This document shows positions 15,101 through 30,100 of a stretch of DNA of 64,000 nt, piece by piece; position 1 is the stretch's first letter; the number at the start of each line of letters is the position of its first letter. This stretch comes from Eopsaltria australis. Its lineage: Eukaryota > Chordata > Aves > Passeriformes > Petroicidae. Under the pieces are notes generated by a model. It was not told the origin of the DNA. It was given only the letters and a program-made list of their open reading frames with translations, and ran no database searches. A program made the translations under genes and the position numbers. The DNA lies in the NCBI GenBank assembly GCA_034509425.1, contig JAVTVJ010001329.1:434001-498000 (forward strand). The letters are read 5' to 3'.

Positions 15101-18100
15101 CGGGACTGCGATTACGGTAGCGGCCACTACCAGAAATCCTCCTTCCTTCATGATAATGACCACTTCTCCTATGGTCACCAGAACTTCTTCTGTCATGTTC
15201 TTCATACTCCCAAGCTTCATCTCTATCCTTTTTGTGTCTCTTACGAGAAGCTAGAAATAAATGCATTTTCATTTTAAATACAAAATTTACACTTTTAATC
15301 GTTCAAAATCAAACCTTTTTAAACATTTAAAACATGTGCAGACGTAGTGCTTAGGGACATGGACTGGTAGTGGACTTTGCAGCATTAGTTGTATGATTGG
15401 ACTTGATGGTTATAAAGGTCTTAAATGATTATATGATTTGCAAGTCAAACACTCTTGTAGAGATGTCCTCTAAATCAAATGGACAGTAAAGTTATAGGTT
15501 AGAATTCTCCTATGGATTATTTATTTTAATGTTTTCTTTTGAATTATAGAAAAGCTGTGCTTGAAACTGGCAAAGATACCTGAAAATATTTAAAGATATG
15601 AATTTACAAGGCATTTGTCCTTTTAAAAGCAAAGTATGGAAAGTTAAACAAATCAAAATAAGTTTCATCCTTTCATAAGGGAATATTGAGATAATTTCCT
15701 CAGTTATCTAAACTGTGATTGTTACTAGGTGTCCATATTCCAATTCAGTGATTGTCTTGCCCATCTAACACAGCAAGTTCCAATGACACTTGGTAATCTA
15801 TTTTCAAAAAGATATTCTGTTTTGTCAAGACAACTAAAATCTTGCCTTGGTATATACTGCAGGAAATGTGCGTAAAGGAGAAAGCTGGAGTCACAATTCT
15901 GGGCCAAACAGCAAGCCTCCACCACAGATAATTATTCTGATTAATTTTCATGCAGGACCAAAAAGCCCAGCAACAGTGAATGCTGAAGAAGCTTAAGTAA
16001 ATATTGCATACAGAGACATGTGGAAATAAAATGGGGAAGCAGAATGACAGTTCTGTTACTTTGAAATAAAGTCTTGTGTATTTTGTAATTGACAGAGTGC
16101 TCAAGCTTAACAGAAAAGGAGATGGATGAGGAGGCAGCTTCCTCCATGAATCAGCCAGCTTTCCATTTTTTAACATAATCAGCTAACTGAGCTACCAAAG
16201 AGATGTCTAACACCAACTGTACTACAAAGATCAAAACACTTCCAAAATATCACATTCTAGACTGTAGTGTTTATTGTCAGTCTACTGCTTCTGGACCTGC
16301 ATGTAACAGTCCTGATATTGTGCGTCTCTACCAAAGTCTCCTTGGCATGACTGTATAGAAGGCTGTTTCTGGGTAGAATGGCTCAAAGCATTTATACAGA
16401 ATTGGAACTGAACTGAGAACTTCTTACCACAACCCATTTATTAAGAAAAATAAGAAACATACCAGGTTATAGTCAATAGCCAGCCCAGGATCAGAATTAA
16501 TAAAAATAACCTTTGAGGGAATACTTCTGTTTTGCAATGAACCCTAGAGGTTTCAAATTCCAAAAATGTAATATATGTGGTCCAAGTCTTTAATGTAATA
16601 ACTCTGTTCAGGCTTCAAGCTGTACTGCATCTGAATCAGACTTTCTACTGGAGAAGTGTAGTCATGTTCAGGATGGCAGAGGTACTAGCATTGCCTAAAA
16701 TGGTTATGAGAGTTAACTGTGACTGAAGAAATTGTGGGCCATCTGGGACTACTCAGTGGGTAGAAATTGGCTGGATGGTCACACTCACAGAGTGGTGGTC
16801 AATGGCTTGATGGTCAAATGGATACCAATGACCAGTGCTGTCCCTCAGGAGTTGGTGTTGGGGCCAGCACTGTAACATCTTGGTGACACTGACAGTGGGA
16901 CTGAGGGCACAGCCTGCAAGCTGCAGATGACACAGAGCTGTGTGGTGCACTCGGGGAAATGGATGTTACCCAGAGGGGAGGGACTGTGACAGGCTCTAGA
17001 GGTTAGCCTGTGTGAACTCTTCCACAAGGACATGGAGTCATAGGACAAGGTGTAATGAGTTGAAATTGCAAGAGCACAGGTTTAGATTAGAGATCAAAAA
17101 GAAATTCTTTATGTGAGGGTGATGAGGCAGTGAACAGCTTCCCAGTGAAGATATGGATGCAATATGCCTGAAAATGCTCAAGGCCAGGCTGGACTGAGCA
17201 ACCCAGTCTAGTGGGGCATTCCTGCCCATGGCAGGGAGGTTGGGACTGGATGACCTGAAATGTTGCTTCCTAACCCTAACTCAAACCTTTCTACAATACC
17301 TGGAGTAAATGTACTGGAGAAGAAAGTAAGGGTTTTATGGGAAAAGACTTTACACATCTTAACTGATTCCTTTACCCCATGAGACAGTGTTTTGTGAAGG
17401 CAGATGGCTCTTTCTAGTTTACAAATCAACTATAATACTAAGTTCTGTAGGATGAATTCTGACCCCAGTTACATCTCCACAAGAAAAGTAAGTTCCAATA
17501 TTGCTTTCTGGCAGAATTTTAGATTGACCAGTTTATCAATGCTGCATGACAAAACAGAATGTGTTACAGTTCTGCTAGCTCTAGAAGACAAATAATGTGA
17601 ACATTGGAACAGTTATTCACAAGCACAGCTCTATAATATTTATTTTGAAGTCAATAAAATTGACTAAAAATTTAAGCATTAATAACATTTCAAGAGTCAG
17701 GATTGATTTTATATAAAAATAAATACTATTTGGAATATCAACACCCAATTTCCTTCTGAATTCTGCCAAACATTTATACAATATCACATTTAGTAATTAC
17801 TGTAAGAGAATGACTGCATCAATCTTTAATTTCCCTTTATTTAGTTTAATGGCATGTTCCTCCTTAATGAAATATTCAAAGAAACATCTCTTTTTCTATT
17901 CTAATCACCTTTTCATATTTTTTTAAGTTCAGTTTTAGGCAAACAGAGTAATTAAGAAACATGTATTGGTAATAATATAAATCTATTCATTCTACTTGCC
18001 ACAAATTTTTCACTTTTGATAGTTTTGTCTTGTTTTAAATTTAATACAGTTCTACAGTATTCTTTAAGAAATACTGTAGTTTATTTTTAAACCAGATGTA

Positions 18101-21100
18101 CTCACTGAATTGATTAGAATGGTGGCCAGATCTCGAGTGGATATAATGAAACTAGAATTCCTCAATAATACATTTATTATATAGTATATAATTTATAGTT
18201 TATTTAGTATACATAGTACTATAGTATATTTAGTACTGTGTAGTACTATATAGTATATATAGTATATTTATACTTTAAAGTATATTATAATATGTATAAT
18301 TAAATAGTATAATTATTGTGAAAGTTTTCCTTAACTTGTTCTACTTTGTATTTAAGAATTTCAACAGCCACTACGGCTAATATATAGATTAAGATATTTG
18401 AAATTCTTGACAATTCTCTCCATTCCCAACCAACTTAAATAACTTTGCTTAGTTAATTTATTTCTCTAATTCACTGTTCCAAATTATTAACATCATTCAC
18501 AGGTGATAGGATATGGCAAACAGCGAATACAGAATTCCTGAATGAAGTAAGCCATCATTAATCCTTTGCCATAATTTAGACTGATTACAATTTACCTCAA
18601 GACATCACATTCATGCACAGACAAGCATTACTCAGTTATAATTAAAAGGGAAAACAAACAAACAGAAGAACGTTCTTTCCAGCTTCTTTTATAAAGATCA
18701 AAGGTATCAGTGTTATAATTTTCATGTGCAGAGACACAGTGTATATGTTGGATGAAAACTTGAAACATACTAAGAAGCAGAACAAACACATCTTTCACTT
18801 TTGGACATTAAGAAACACTAAACCCCAAAACATTCTATTTTACAAAAGTTCATTAAGATATTTCTATAAAGGTGCAAAACTTCGGAAAAAATCATTATAA
18901 TCAAGATTCCTTCTCAGGCTGACAGGCTTCTCCTGTAGCCCTGCATGGCTACACAGCACATACTGAACTGATTCACTTTGTTCTAACAGTTTATTTCCAG
19001 TGCTGGTTAACTGTACAACCATAGAAACAAACTAACAATACTTCTATTGACAAGTAGGAAACGCCTTCCTAACGTAGAGGCAAATAATTTTTTTTTCCTT
19101 AGGAACTTACTCAATTGCACAACAAAATTCTAAATAGAAGTTTCCTCTCTTCCCTTCAAAACAGTTAATTCAAGAATAGTAGAAGCAGCAAATGGTATTT
19201 TGAGAATCCGTCCAGAACAACTCCTGTTTTTCATGTAATATGACAAGAGAAATACTAGACAAAGTATTTTAAGAAACTTCTGTGTAGTAAGATTCTCAAT
19301 TTATTGTGTCAGAAAAATTCAAGAGGGGATCTTTCACTTTTCTTTCAGTAAAACTAAGCATAATTCAAGAATTTATTGAATGAAAATTTTCTCTGCATAC
19401 ACTTGTATCTAAATTCTGTGCATCTTTAAAGGATATTTTTCCTTAATCTGATTAGTTAGAAATGTTTCATGGTACAATTGAAAGCCAAAAAAATATCTAG
19501 GGAGCAGTTTCCAGTAAAGTAATCAAGAAAACAAATTTAGCAACTCACTGCTTTCCATCTTGAATGACAAACTGCAATCAAGTAATCTTTCTTTAAAAAG
19601 AGAAACAAGGGTTCTTGGCCAGGTAGTTCTCAGGATAGTAAATCTGGGGCTTTGTGTTTTCAGGTAGCCAACTATCTTTTTGTAAAAACAAAATATTACC
19701 TTTTTTACCTTAAGGAACAGAAACATGTACTACTTACATTCAAAAGCTTCTTCACTGTCATTATCTTCGTCAGAACTGATTTCAGCATATTTTGGTTTCT
19801 CATTAACTGTGCTACGTTTGCGCTTGTTCATTTTCACACGTTCACAAAGTGGCATGGTGGATTCAATTTCTGCCAGGAGCTCAGGAGGCAACTCCTTTAA
19901 CACTGACTGATCTATGCTACCTATTAGTGGAGAGTAAGAAGAGCAAATGTGAACCTGAAGATAAAAAAGAGGGTCCAATACTGCAGTCCTTTCTCAGGAA
20001 CCACTCATAGGATAACCACTAACAATCAGTTAGATCACGGTTAGATAGACCTGAATGTATTTGACAGCCTTTTTTTAAAGTTCACACTACAATTAGAAAT
20101 TAACACAATAAATTGCATACACAGTTCCTTCAATAAAATATTTTGTCAGTCATAAAAATAAATTACCTTTGAATTACCTTTTGAATTACCTCTGTAGAAT
20201 TATATCCTTGCTCTACTCCACAAAGTTTAGTTTTATTTCAGTTCATCCTCTGAATTTATCAGGTTTTCTAACAGTTTTAAGTAAATCATGGATTCTTAGT
20301 ACCTCATTAACATTTCTGTTTACTATCATTCATAGCAAATAGTATACACAAGACAGTAATATTCCGTTTTCCAGTAAGGAGGGACAACCTGGGGCAAAAC
20401 TTCCGGAGTCATATCGTTAAATACAGGCCAAATCATCGACAACCCAGCTTCTGATGCACAGTTTTTCTTACCTCCTACTGGTAGTTTGATGATGCAACAC
20501 AAATTGTTGCTTGATTTTTTTACAAACCAAAATTGAAACATTTTTATTTAATACAGACGAACAGCTAGCTGAACCACAAGTCAGGTTTCTTTTCCACAGT
20601 GATAAATAGGTAGATAATACCACACCATTCTCATAATTTTGAAACCAAGATTAAACCCACGTGCAGCCGGAATGAAGGAGATTTGCAGGCAAAATTTTTC
20701 CAACTGACACAAGGAAACCAAATCAATTCAAAAGTATTTCTTCTGTGTTTGTTTATTTGATGTCTTACTTTTATTTATTGAAGAACCTATTACAGAGAAT
20801 TGCAGCTTACTAGACTAAACTAAACTGTTAATCTCTTTCCAGCAACAGAAGAAACATTTTCGTTGCAAGCGCCTCTCTCCTTCCCAATGATACTATATTA
20901 TTTAGAAAGGAAATCACCTCCAAATTGCTATACACACACATTCCTTCAAAAAAAACTATCTCCTGGATGATAATATACTTTTAAATTGCATTCACTACGT
21001 CATTACCCTAACTCGCTAAAACTTATTTCCATTTTTGGGTTAATAACCTAATTTCTAATGCAAGAAAGCATTTGGATTTTTTTCTTTCTCTCTTTAAACA

Positions 21101-24100
21101 TCTTTAATTGGAATCAGAAGAGTCTTACGATGAGATTCCAGCATCAAAATATATTCTCCAAGTCATCTCATTTAAGTGCATTTTAAAAAACAATTTAATT
21201 TCAAATACTGGGGTTTTTGAAGCGAGGTAGTGAAACATATACAAAGTAGTGATAGTTAAAGTTGTCCCAGCTTCCGTTACATTGTGCTCACTGTTACCTA
21301 TTTGTGTTAAGTTGCCATCCTTATACAATCACCATGTACCAAAGCTACTTAAGTTATCAATATTGCTTTTGAAAATGCTATAAAACATTTCATGGTGTGG
21401 TTGGCCATGTTTTCTTGGTTAATGATTAATTTTTTGGGCTATGCACATGACTTCAGACAGAAGTGTGGCAGCATGGGCAGACCACTTCCTCTGTGTGTAC
21501 CAGCAGCTGACTGGATGACAGCCAGGTCCAATCTGAGCACTGTGTCCCCATACTCTGTATGCCTATACAGTGCATGAGGAGCTTACATCCAGCCCCAGAA
21601 TACAGAACAATTTACATAAACAAGTTTTAAGACAATTTCTACAGATGAAATTGATAAACGGCCATAAATCCTGGTTCTCTAATATGTATTTTCAATTTTA
21701 TGCCCATTGGTAATTTCATTAAAATCAGCAGGACTTCTCATATAGCAAAAAGTCTACAATAAATCTGGCCAATCAAAAATATTGCAAAAGACAGCTACAA
21801 GTAAATGAACAAAAGTTGCATTAAATCCTCAAATAACAAGCAAAACTCACAGGCTATTCTGTCATCTCCTAGGAATATCTGTTCTTGCTTTCTTTTCTCA
21901 CTGATTTTGCATTTTGTACTAATTCTTTAAATATAAATAAAATATTACAGCATTCATTAAACATAAATGAAAAAATGACTACTCTAAATATCTGGAAAAC
22001 TAATTTAATTTCTGTCTCAAAAGTTTGAAGTTTCTATTTCTCCAGTGCTAAATTCAACTACTGCTTGATTTGCACTCTTTCCTTTTACAGGTATTTCAGA
22101 TTACTGTATAAGCTTACCCATCTTTCTTTTATTAGGAAATAGGTAAAGCTTACTTTATTTAAGTAGGGAACAGCAGAAAAGAGAACAAATAGAATTATTA
22201 TAAAGCTCTCTATAAGCTATCCTTGAAGTTTTTCTTTCTGTCATAATGTTCCCTGAAGTAAGTGCGCCACATACCCAGGTTTCTTAGCTGCAGAGGATGA
22301 TAAACAACCAAATCTAGAGTTTTACTTACGCAGTACAAAGGAGTTAAACATGACTGTACACACATGTAAAATTCTAATATACAAGGAGAAGGACTAATCC
22401 TCCTTTCTGAAGAAAATCGGGGGTATTTTGTACTTTTGGTCAAGTCAAGAGCTTGTTAATACTTATTTTACTCTATTAATTATGCTATCTTGAGTCAGGG
22501 CAGTCCAAAAGTCACTAGGAGTATCTTACTATATTCCTTTTTTAATATCTTCTATTTTATAATGTAGGCACTATTTTTTTGTTCAAAGTGGTAAAGAAAT
22601 ACTCACAAGAATCCAGTTCACTTAAGTATCTAGTCACAAGGCAGTAAGAATTAGGTTATAAAAAACATGCCTTTTCAGTTTATGGGAAACTTTTCTAAAA
22701 GAATTAATAGAATATATAACACAAACCTCTTTGAAATCTACAAATCCATGCACAATCACTTTCAATTTTCCTATTTTTTTTGCTAAGTTCACTAAGACCT
22801 AGTACCTACTTCCATGTCTTCACTTTATTTAGTTACATTTGCCTCAATCATGCACGGTTTTTAAAACAGTAAGAAGAAACTAAATTTACTAAAAGGTTAT
22901 TTGATAATCTAATAGAATACCCAAATATCTTGCTGAGGGACTGTCGACACCAATGGAAAAACTCCATTTTCTGCAATTTGTGTGATCACTGTACACCATA
23001 TGCCTGAAATGGGACTGTATGTATGTGTGTTCTTCAGATATCATTTACACATGATTTCAAAGCTTCTGCAACTATTAAAGCGAACAACCAGGGAAAAAAA
23101 CAAAAACAGAAGAAAAGTACCATCATAAGAAAATCTTTTTCTTACTGCCAAGAAGAGCATTTTAAGAAACTCCACACTGGTGAGACTGAAGGGAAGACAA
23201 AGAAGAACAATTCATCTCAAAGAACTGCATGCATGAACAGTCACTTCTACAGTGCTTCTCCAAACATATGCAACGCTGTCCACAAGGTAACATGCAAGTT
23301 ACTTGCCAGAGAAGAACAAATTCTTGGTTTTGCTTGATTGCTATCATCAAAAAGTTTCTAAGGAAATATATTAATGAATCTTCATCTACTACACTCAATG
23401 TCCACTAACCCTCAAGATAATGTGTTTTCTCACCAAGCATTTCTTTACAAAATATAATACAGTTAAAGATCAATCAGAGAATCTCAGTGAGAAATTAATT
23501 AAGGCTCATTAAGCCTGGTCCCATATATTATTATAGTCTGGAAAGCTTTTCAGAGGGTTTTACTGTGTATAGTAGAAAAATACCTATAAATATCTAGAGG
23601 ATGTAGTATTTCCCTTCTCCACATATGGCTTAAAACACTAATGGAAAAGAACAGATCTGATTCACAGTTCAGTATTGTGTTTTGCAGCTTCAACTTTGTA
23701 GAACAGATTTAGCTAAGATTCATGCATATGTAATCTTTAGGAGGATCCAGTATCACTTTGTGCTGACTTTGCAAGGCAAGTAGATCTTCCTGATACAGGC
23801 AGATCATCCTTCAAGAGAGGTTAAACATTAAAAAAGGTAATGTCCTTATGGACTTTTGCTGGGTCCATTCAATATGGACAGCACAATTATTTTTTGACAC
23901 AACAAGCTGTGTTCACATTTGTTTCACCTAGCTTGATGAAACAACTTCAAACAAGCACCTATGGAAAAGAAGATGATTATTACTGATGCTTAGGTGAGCT
24001 TTCCAGGATCAGAGAGGCTGTTCCTGTCATGAAATCAAAACCAACATGGATAAACTCTTATTTTCTCAGTAACGCTTTATCTTTGCTTTCCAAACTATGG

Positions 24101-27100
24101 AAAATAAATGCATAGTTTAGACCAGATCTTGTTACAATTTCCTATGAACTATGAGCGACCAAGATTTAAACACAGTTAGAAATCTAAATTCTGAATTGCT
24201 ACTTTCATAACTATAAGAGACAGTTAATACAGTGGAAACATAAATATTATCTTTTCCATTTCTGTGTGCTAATTGTCTGCAATAAGCAAAACTGCAGTTA
24301 ATGCAAATTCATATTTGTAATCTCTCTATGTATTTTGATTTTAAAATGCAACTTTTTTCAACTATGAAAACATTATATGAATGAACACACAAGGGTCTGA
24401 GAGGGGAATAATGCCACCTGTTTGGGGTGAGGATTCCTCATTTCTCAGCATTTAGAATTTGAAGTTTGAGCACTGAACTTCTTCTATACTAGAGAACTGT
24501 CACTCATCTTCATTTGGACATTAAAAATAAACCCCTGCTGACTGCAACTCAACTTAGCCCTTTTCTTGTTCCTTTTTTATCACAAAAGACATTACCTGCT
24601 ACTGGACTTTTCTTATTTTGCAGATGACTAATAAATCTGCAGAGGCCAAGCTTACTTTCCTTAAATGTCCTCTCTGAGCATTTGATAAAGGGTATTCCTC
24701 CCTTACCTAATAAAAGCTTACAGTCTAACTTTTCTCTTATGTCAGGCATATATATGCAGGAAGGAAAGCAGTTCCTTTCTGGATTAGCTCAAACAACCTT
24801 CAAACCTGTGCTAAATGAAATAAAATATCCTTATTCCATAAGTAGAGTGCTGCTATCTTGTTGAACAGCCATGTCACTGCAGCTACAAAAGCAGAGACTG
24901 GAAGGTTAAATCTACAGCAACTACCCATGCAGATAAGGTTGTACCTTAGGGAAGGAACTAAAAGGAAAAAAAGAAACGATAGAAGTATTTTTCTACATTA
25001 TAAACTGTTTAGAAAACAAACACCCTTCTAAAATAGCTAACTATTGTTACAGTATAGCATCCAGGCACTGGAATGCAAAGGGCCACGAGTGCCTATAAAC
25101 TGATGAAGAGCTTAACAGTTAAACCTGAAAATTTTTGATTCTTTCTCAAGTGTGCAAATTTAATGATATCATTTCCACCAGGTTCTCCTCTAAAATGCTC
25201 CAGTGTGTTCTTTATATGGTGTAGAGCCCTGGATGACCAGTCTGCTGCCCACCAACTTCACACTTGTCAAAATAATTCTGTGCCCTGAAGAGTTCCAGGA
25301 ACAGAAGGGGAAACACAGGGAAATCCCAATAATTTTATTAAGTGAATTTAAGTTTTGAGGAGGACATATCTGCTCATATGATGGAAGTTCCACTTTTATC
25401 TCAATACTGTATGATCAACTGAAAAATACATGATCAAATGAATATTGGTGAAAATAAACTAAGTAGGACATTTACACCAGCAGCTTTTCTCTTTCCTCTC
25501 ACCTCTCCCCCTTCACTGCTGTAAAGCTTATGGAAGGGTATACAGCTACACCCTACAGGATGTATCCCAAAGGATATAACCCTCTATGGAGCACCCTACC
25601 CTCACCTTTTGACTACATACATGAAGGGATAACTCCAGAGCTCACCTCACACACACTCATGCCAGAAAAAGGGTGGCAAAATGAGAGGCCCTCACAACCA
25701 CCCAAGGGGCTGCATGCACAGGAATTCTCTGCTACAATGAACTTAGCAGGATGGAGAAACATAGTGCTAGGGAGAAGTATGTCTTTTTAGAAACAATTGT
25801 TTCTCATCTGCCCCAATAACAGCACAAAGGAAATGTTCCCAGCATTAAACAAAGAAAGTTTCAGACTCCTTGCTTTTACTCCAGTCCTTAGCTCTGGCCT
25901 TGAAAGGGACCCAGACAGGCTGGTCAGAGAAGGATCTGGACATGGCAACAGAATAATTCCATGACACAACAGAAGTCATCATTAACCACAGCTAAAAAGC
26001 ATAGATTAAAAAATAATTTTACAATAGTACAAAATACTCTGAGAAGAAATAAACGTTTTTAGAAGGAGGGATGAGATTTTGAAAGAGAACCCTGAAATAT
26101 CCAGGCAGAGAGCAGGGAATATATCCAACACACACTCTCCCAAGATGCTCAGAGAACTCACATTTACATGGGCATCAATGATGTTCTCAAGCTATCTGAT
26201 TGTTGTAGGAACTTACTGCTGGCTTTTTGACTGCATAGAAATTGATAAAAGGAGGCTAGAGCAGTCTAGTTTTCCAAGATGCTGTACAAAAAATAAAGCA
26301 GTACTCAGAATAAAAAAGAGCACGGTTGGCAATTGAAATAAATGTAATGCTGCACAAATTCCCTTGCTTTCATGAATCAGTGTTGGGGAGTGCTTTTGGA
26401 TTTTGCTGCCATTGCTCTTGAACATATGCATTGAAATTTAGGCCAACTCAATTAATTGTATTAAGAAGTTATGGTATTTTGTACAAAACCCAGAATGCAA
26501 TTATCTGTTAATATTCTTCTATTAAAACTCCTTTCAGTACTCAAAAGGAGCTTATAAAAAAAGAGGGAGAGTGGCTTTCTACACTGGCAGGTAGCAATAG
26601 GACAAGGGGGAACAGTTTTAAACCAAAAGAGGAGAGATTTAGTTTAGATGTTGGAAAGAAGCTCTTTACTGAGAGGGTGGTGAGGTACTGGAACAAGTTG
26701 CCCAGAAAGGTTGTGGGTGCCCCATCCCTGGCAGTGTTCAAGGCCATACTGGATGGGGCCCTGAGCAACCTGATCCAGTGTAAGGTGTCCCTGCCCATGG
26801 CAGGGGGTTGGAATGAGATGATCTTTAAGATCATTTCTATCAAACCGTTCTTTGACCCTATCTGAAATTTATGACTAATGTATTTTGCCAGCCATGTATT
26901 CTCATTGTTTACTGAGCCTGAGACAAAAGACATTAATTAAATAAAATCAGATTATTCCTCAGAATTTCTCTTCTCATAAAACAAAAACTTGTATATAAAG
27001 GATATAATATATCCAAAACCTTTGCAGAGAATAAGCAAACAAAAGACACTATTTTACATCTCATCTGTGACTTCTAGGCACATCAAGAAGACCTGCTTAT

Positions 27101-30100
27101 TTTTCTTACTATTGCAAGGAAACATTCTCAGTCCTTATCATTGAAAATATTGCATGAAGCTACCAGTTTGGCTTCTTCAAGGTACTTATTACATAAGGAA
27201 CCGCAACAAAAGATTGCTGACGTTTTAGCTTTAAATATAAAATAGTACAGGAAAATTGCTCAGAAGATAATCAAACAATGTATATAGAAGGAAAAGTTAT
27301 TCAATGCTTAGTTATTCAAGTTCAGTAATTTGAAGGACAAAAAAGGTTTTAGACTCTTTTTTCTGTTTGCTGGTAGCATTCCCATGGAACAAAAATAAAC
27401 TCCAAATTTCAAGTAAACAGCTTAAATTTTCTTACATAAAAAAAGTCACCTAGAACAGCTGAAAATGTTGAGCAACAGAAAACTTAATTTTCCAGAAGCA
27501 AATATGAAGCTTTTGGGTATTTGTATTTAGTCAAATTTGCCCTTTGGCCAGAAGGAAATTCAAACCAAAAATTTCAAGCACATATCCCTGCACATAAGTT
27601 GAGATCAACATCCACATTTAGATCCTTAGACACATGAACAAGTCTGCATTGCATACTGTAATTGACATCAGACAAACTGCTGGGCCACATTTACACATTG
27701 CAATGCATTGCTGCAAAAATTATTTATGCAAAATAGCCTTAGCTATTCCTAGAAGCAAGAGAAACTCAATCAAGCATCCATGTCCATGAACCAAGAGCAG
27801 TTTCAGACTTTCAAGAAATTGTTCTGACAAATCAGGTATCACTTACATGTGCCAAAGCAATTTTTCAAAAATCAGCTAATTAAACAATGCACTTCTAAAT
27901 CAGCAATCAGACAAAGCATCTTATTTCAGATGAATCAAAGTATAATGAAACTAGTGGGTTGGGTCAAATTCATTGCTGCTGCTAAGAATTCGATGTGACG
28001 CACACAAAATTCACTCTTCCTATCCAGAAAAATACTGTAGGAGCAAGAATCCAAATATTTACCTTAGTAGTAAAGTCTAAAGTAGGAAACAAATAGCAGG
28101 AAAGCAGCCACCAGGCAAAGCTCTGTGCTGAAAATGTCACCTCTATCACCAGTAACAGCTCAATACAAGGAGTTATTCCAGTGTGCAGCGGCTGATTCCT
28201 GCTGTGTACCAATACCAGCTTATCCAACATCTACTTCTGAAAAACTAGCACCAAAAATGAAGGGAGTACATACAATGCCCACACAAATCCCAGCTGCTTT
28301 CTGGAATGGGACAGACACATTATACCTTAAAATTCCCCGCAAGCAGGAGCAAACCATTCCAGTGAAAAGTATGTTAGAAAGATCAGATCCACCTAGACTT
28401 TAACAAGTTATATACAGTTTAGACTTTTAACTAAATAATGTTTGGAATACTTTTCAAAATGTGAACCTCTTAATCCAGAAAAGAAAAGCAAATAACCAGG
28501 GCTAAATGAACAAAGTGCATATTAAAATGGACCCTCTGTAAACCCAGCATATCTTGAAATACTTCTAATGGCACAAGAGTGAGCCAGTCCCTCTTCCAGT
28601 CTAGTTAAGCTGAGAGGAGGTAGTCATTAATGTATCAGAAAAGAGAAAAAACAGGAAGACTGTAGAATTCTTATTAAAGTCATTGCTGTTTTTCAAGAAT
28701 TACAATTAAATTTTAGTTTGAAGAAGGTTTGAAGAATCATTATAAATTTTCTGCTGTAAAAGCTGAAATACAGTATTTTTTCCTCTGAAATGTAGCATAA
28801 TTTTATACAGATCTGCCTGGTGCTGCACGCACATGCAAGATGGTCAGCAGGTTATTACTCTGGCCTTGACACATGCAAATGCAGTTGCTACCAGGAACTT
28901 CAAGACAGTGATTTCAAATTCAAGATAAATGGAACCAATGTTAATCTTTACAAAAGCACAATTTGTGGGAAAGCGAGCTGAGTTTCAAACTATCCCTTTC
29001 CCACTTATTTTTATTTTTCTTAAGTTTTCCTCCCGTTATTTCCTTGCGGCCCCTCTGATTTCCAGGTGTCTGTTTCAGCATTAAGAAACTGTTATTTTGG
29101 AAATAAATCTGTGTGAACTCTAAAATTTGATGTGCTAACATCCATAACCCAGTTTTGTCCTTATAGAATTCCTGTACAGGTAGGACTTAAGGTTTAGAAT
29201 AGGTACTTCCTTTCTGCCCACAGGTTTCATCTGTACCATAAAGCATCTTTAAGTAGTTTGGCTGTGCTAACTAGAAATCAGTGAAACGCATCACAGGTTC
29301 ACCAAACCCACACAATCTGGATACAATTTTCATCCTGAAATAGTCCCTTTCTTAACACTACTAGAAGACAATTGGTTGCTGTTTCTCCAGTGAAACTATT
29401 TCCAACAGTGCTAGAACCCAAAGACATGTAACCCATGTTACACAAAGGCCAAATCAGAGTTACTGTAGGCTCTGAAAAAGTCACCTGGAATTAAAAACAA
29501 ACCAAAACCCCCAAACAAAGCATATAAGCACAGAACACAGAAGAATCCAGAAGCATTGTTTTAATGACATGAAGATGATTAAGCAGTAAGATTTTTAGCT
29601 CATCCTTTAAAGAGTAAGTATGAAGAGCACCTTCAAAGAAATGTCAAATCTACTCAAATTTCAGATCAGAGAGGCAGGGAACATAGTATATTTTGGAAGA
29701 CTTGTAGTGAGCAACAAAACCTTATGTCTTCAGTTCTGTGTTGTAAAGATAATGAAATCCCATAGCAATCTACACAATGGAGGAAGGCATTCAGATCAGA
29801 ATTTCTTTTTTTCCCCCTTAAAACAACAAACTCCTTTTAGGTGATACAGGAAGATGCAAAAGACAATCCTTCAAACATATTATAAACCTACTCAGACATC
29901 TTATGCAGACAGTTACAGTTTCTCTCATTCCTTGTATTTAACAAAGGAAAATTTGTCTTGTTCAGAATGCAGTAACCATGAAGCTGCTAACAGCTCCCAT
30001 CCCAAAACAGCTGATCAGCATAGCTGTAAAAAGCAGCAGAGGAGGTATTCACTGAAGCTCTGAAAAGGAAGGACAGCAAACATCACCTCCTCAGTGCAGT

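Larger units (their letters stand above)
15251..19737 (-). other. NIPBL: NIPBL intron 11
   Basis: This 4.5-kb intron contains two CR1 remnants (15345-15445 and 16740-17275) and the AT-rich TAGTAT region (18171-18316). The remaining sequence is AT-rich and shows no gene. Confidence 0.88.

Noticed and set aside
14924..15220. 98-codon minus-strand ORF in another frame of exon 12
   Set aside because: It is a hydrophobic shadow frame. The overlapping frame encodes the conserved RS-like NIPBL peptide and has matching splice phases.
25530..25790. 86-codon plus-strand ORF in slightly GC-richer intron 10 DNA
   Set aside because: The Pro/Thr/Ser-rich peptide matches no known family and has no exon-like boundaries. 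A degraded repeat is as likely.
26541..26933. 130-codon minus-strand ORF and 62-codon plus-strand ORF
   Set aside because: Both lie within the CR1 3' fragment, which does not code for protein in this part.
28125..28403. 92-codon plus-strand ORF in intron 10
   Set aside because: The composition is ordinary and no motif or homology is recognisable. It is not supportable as a nested gene.
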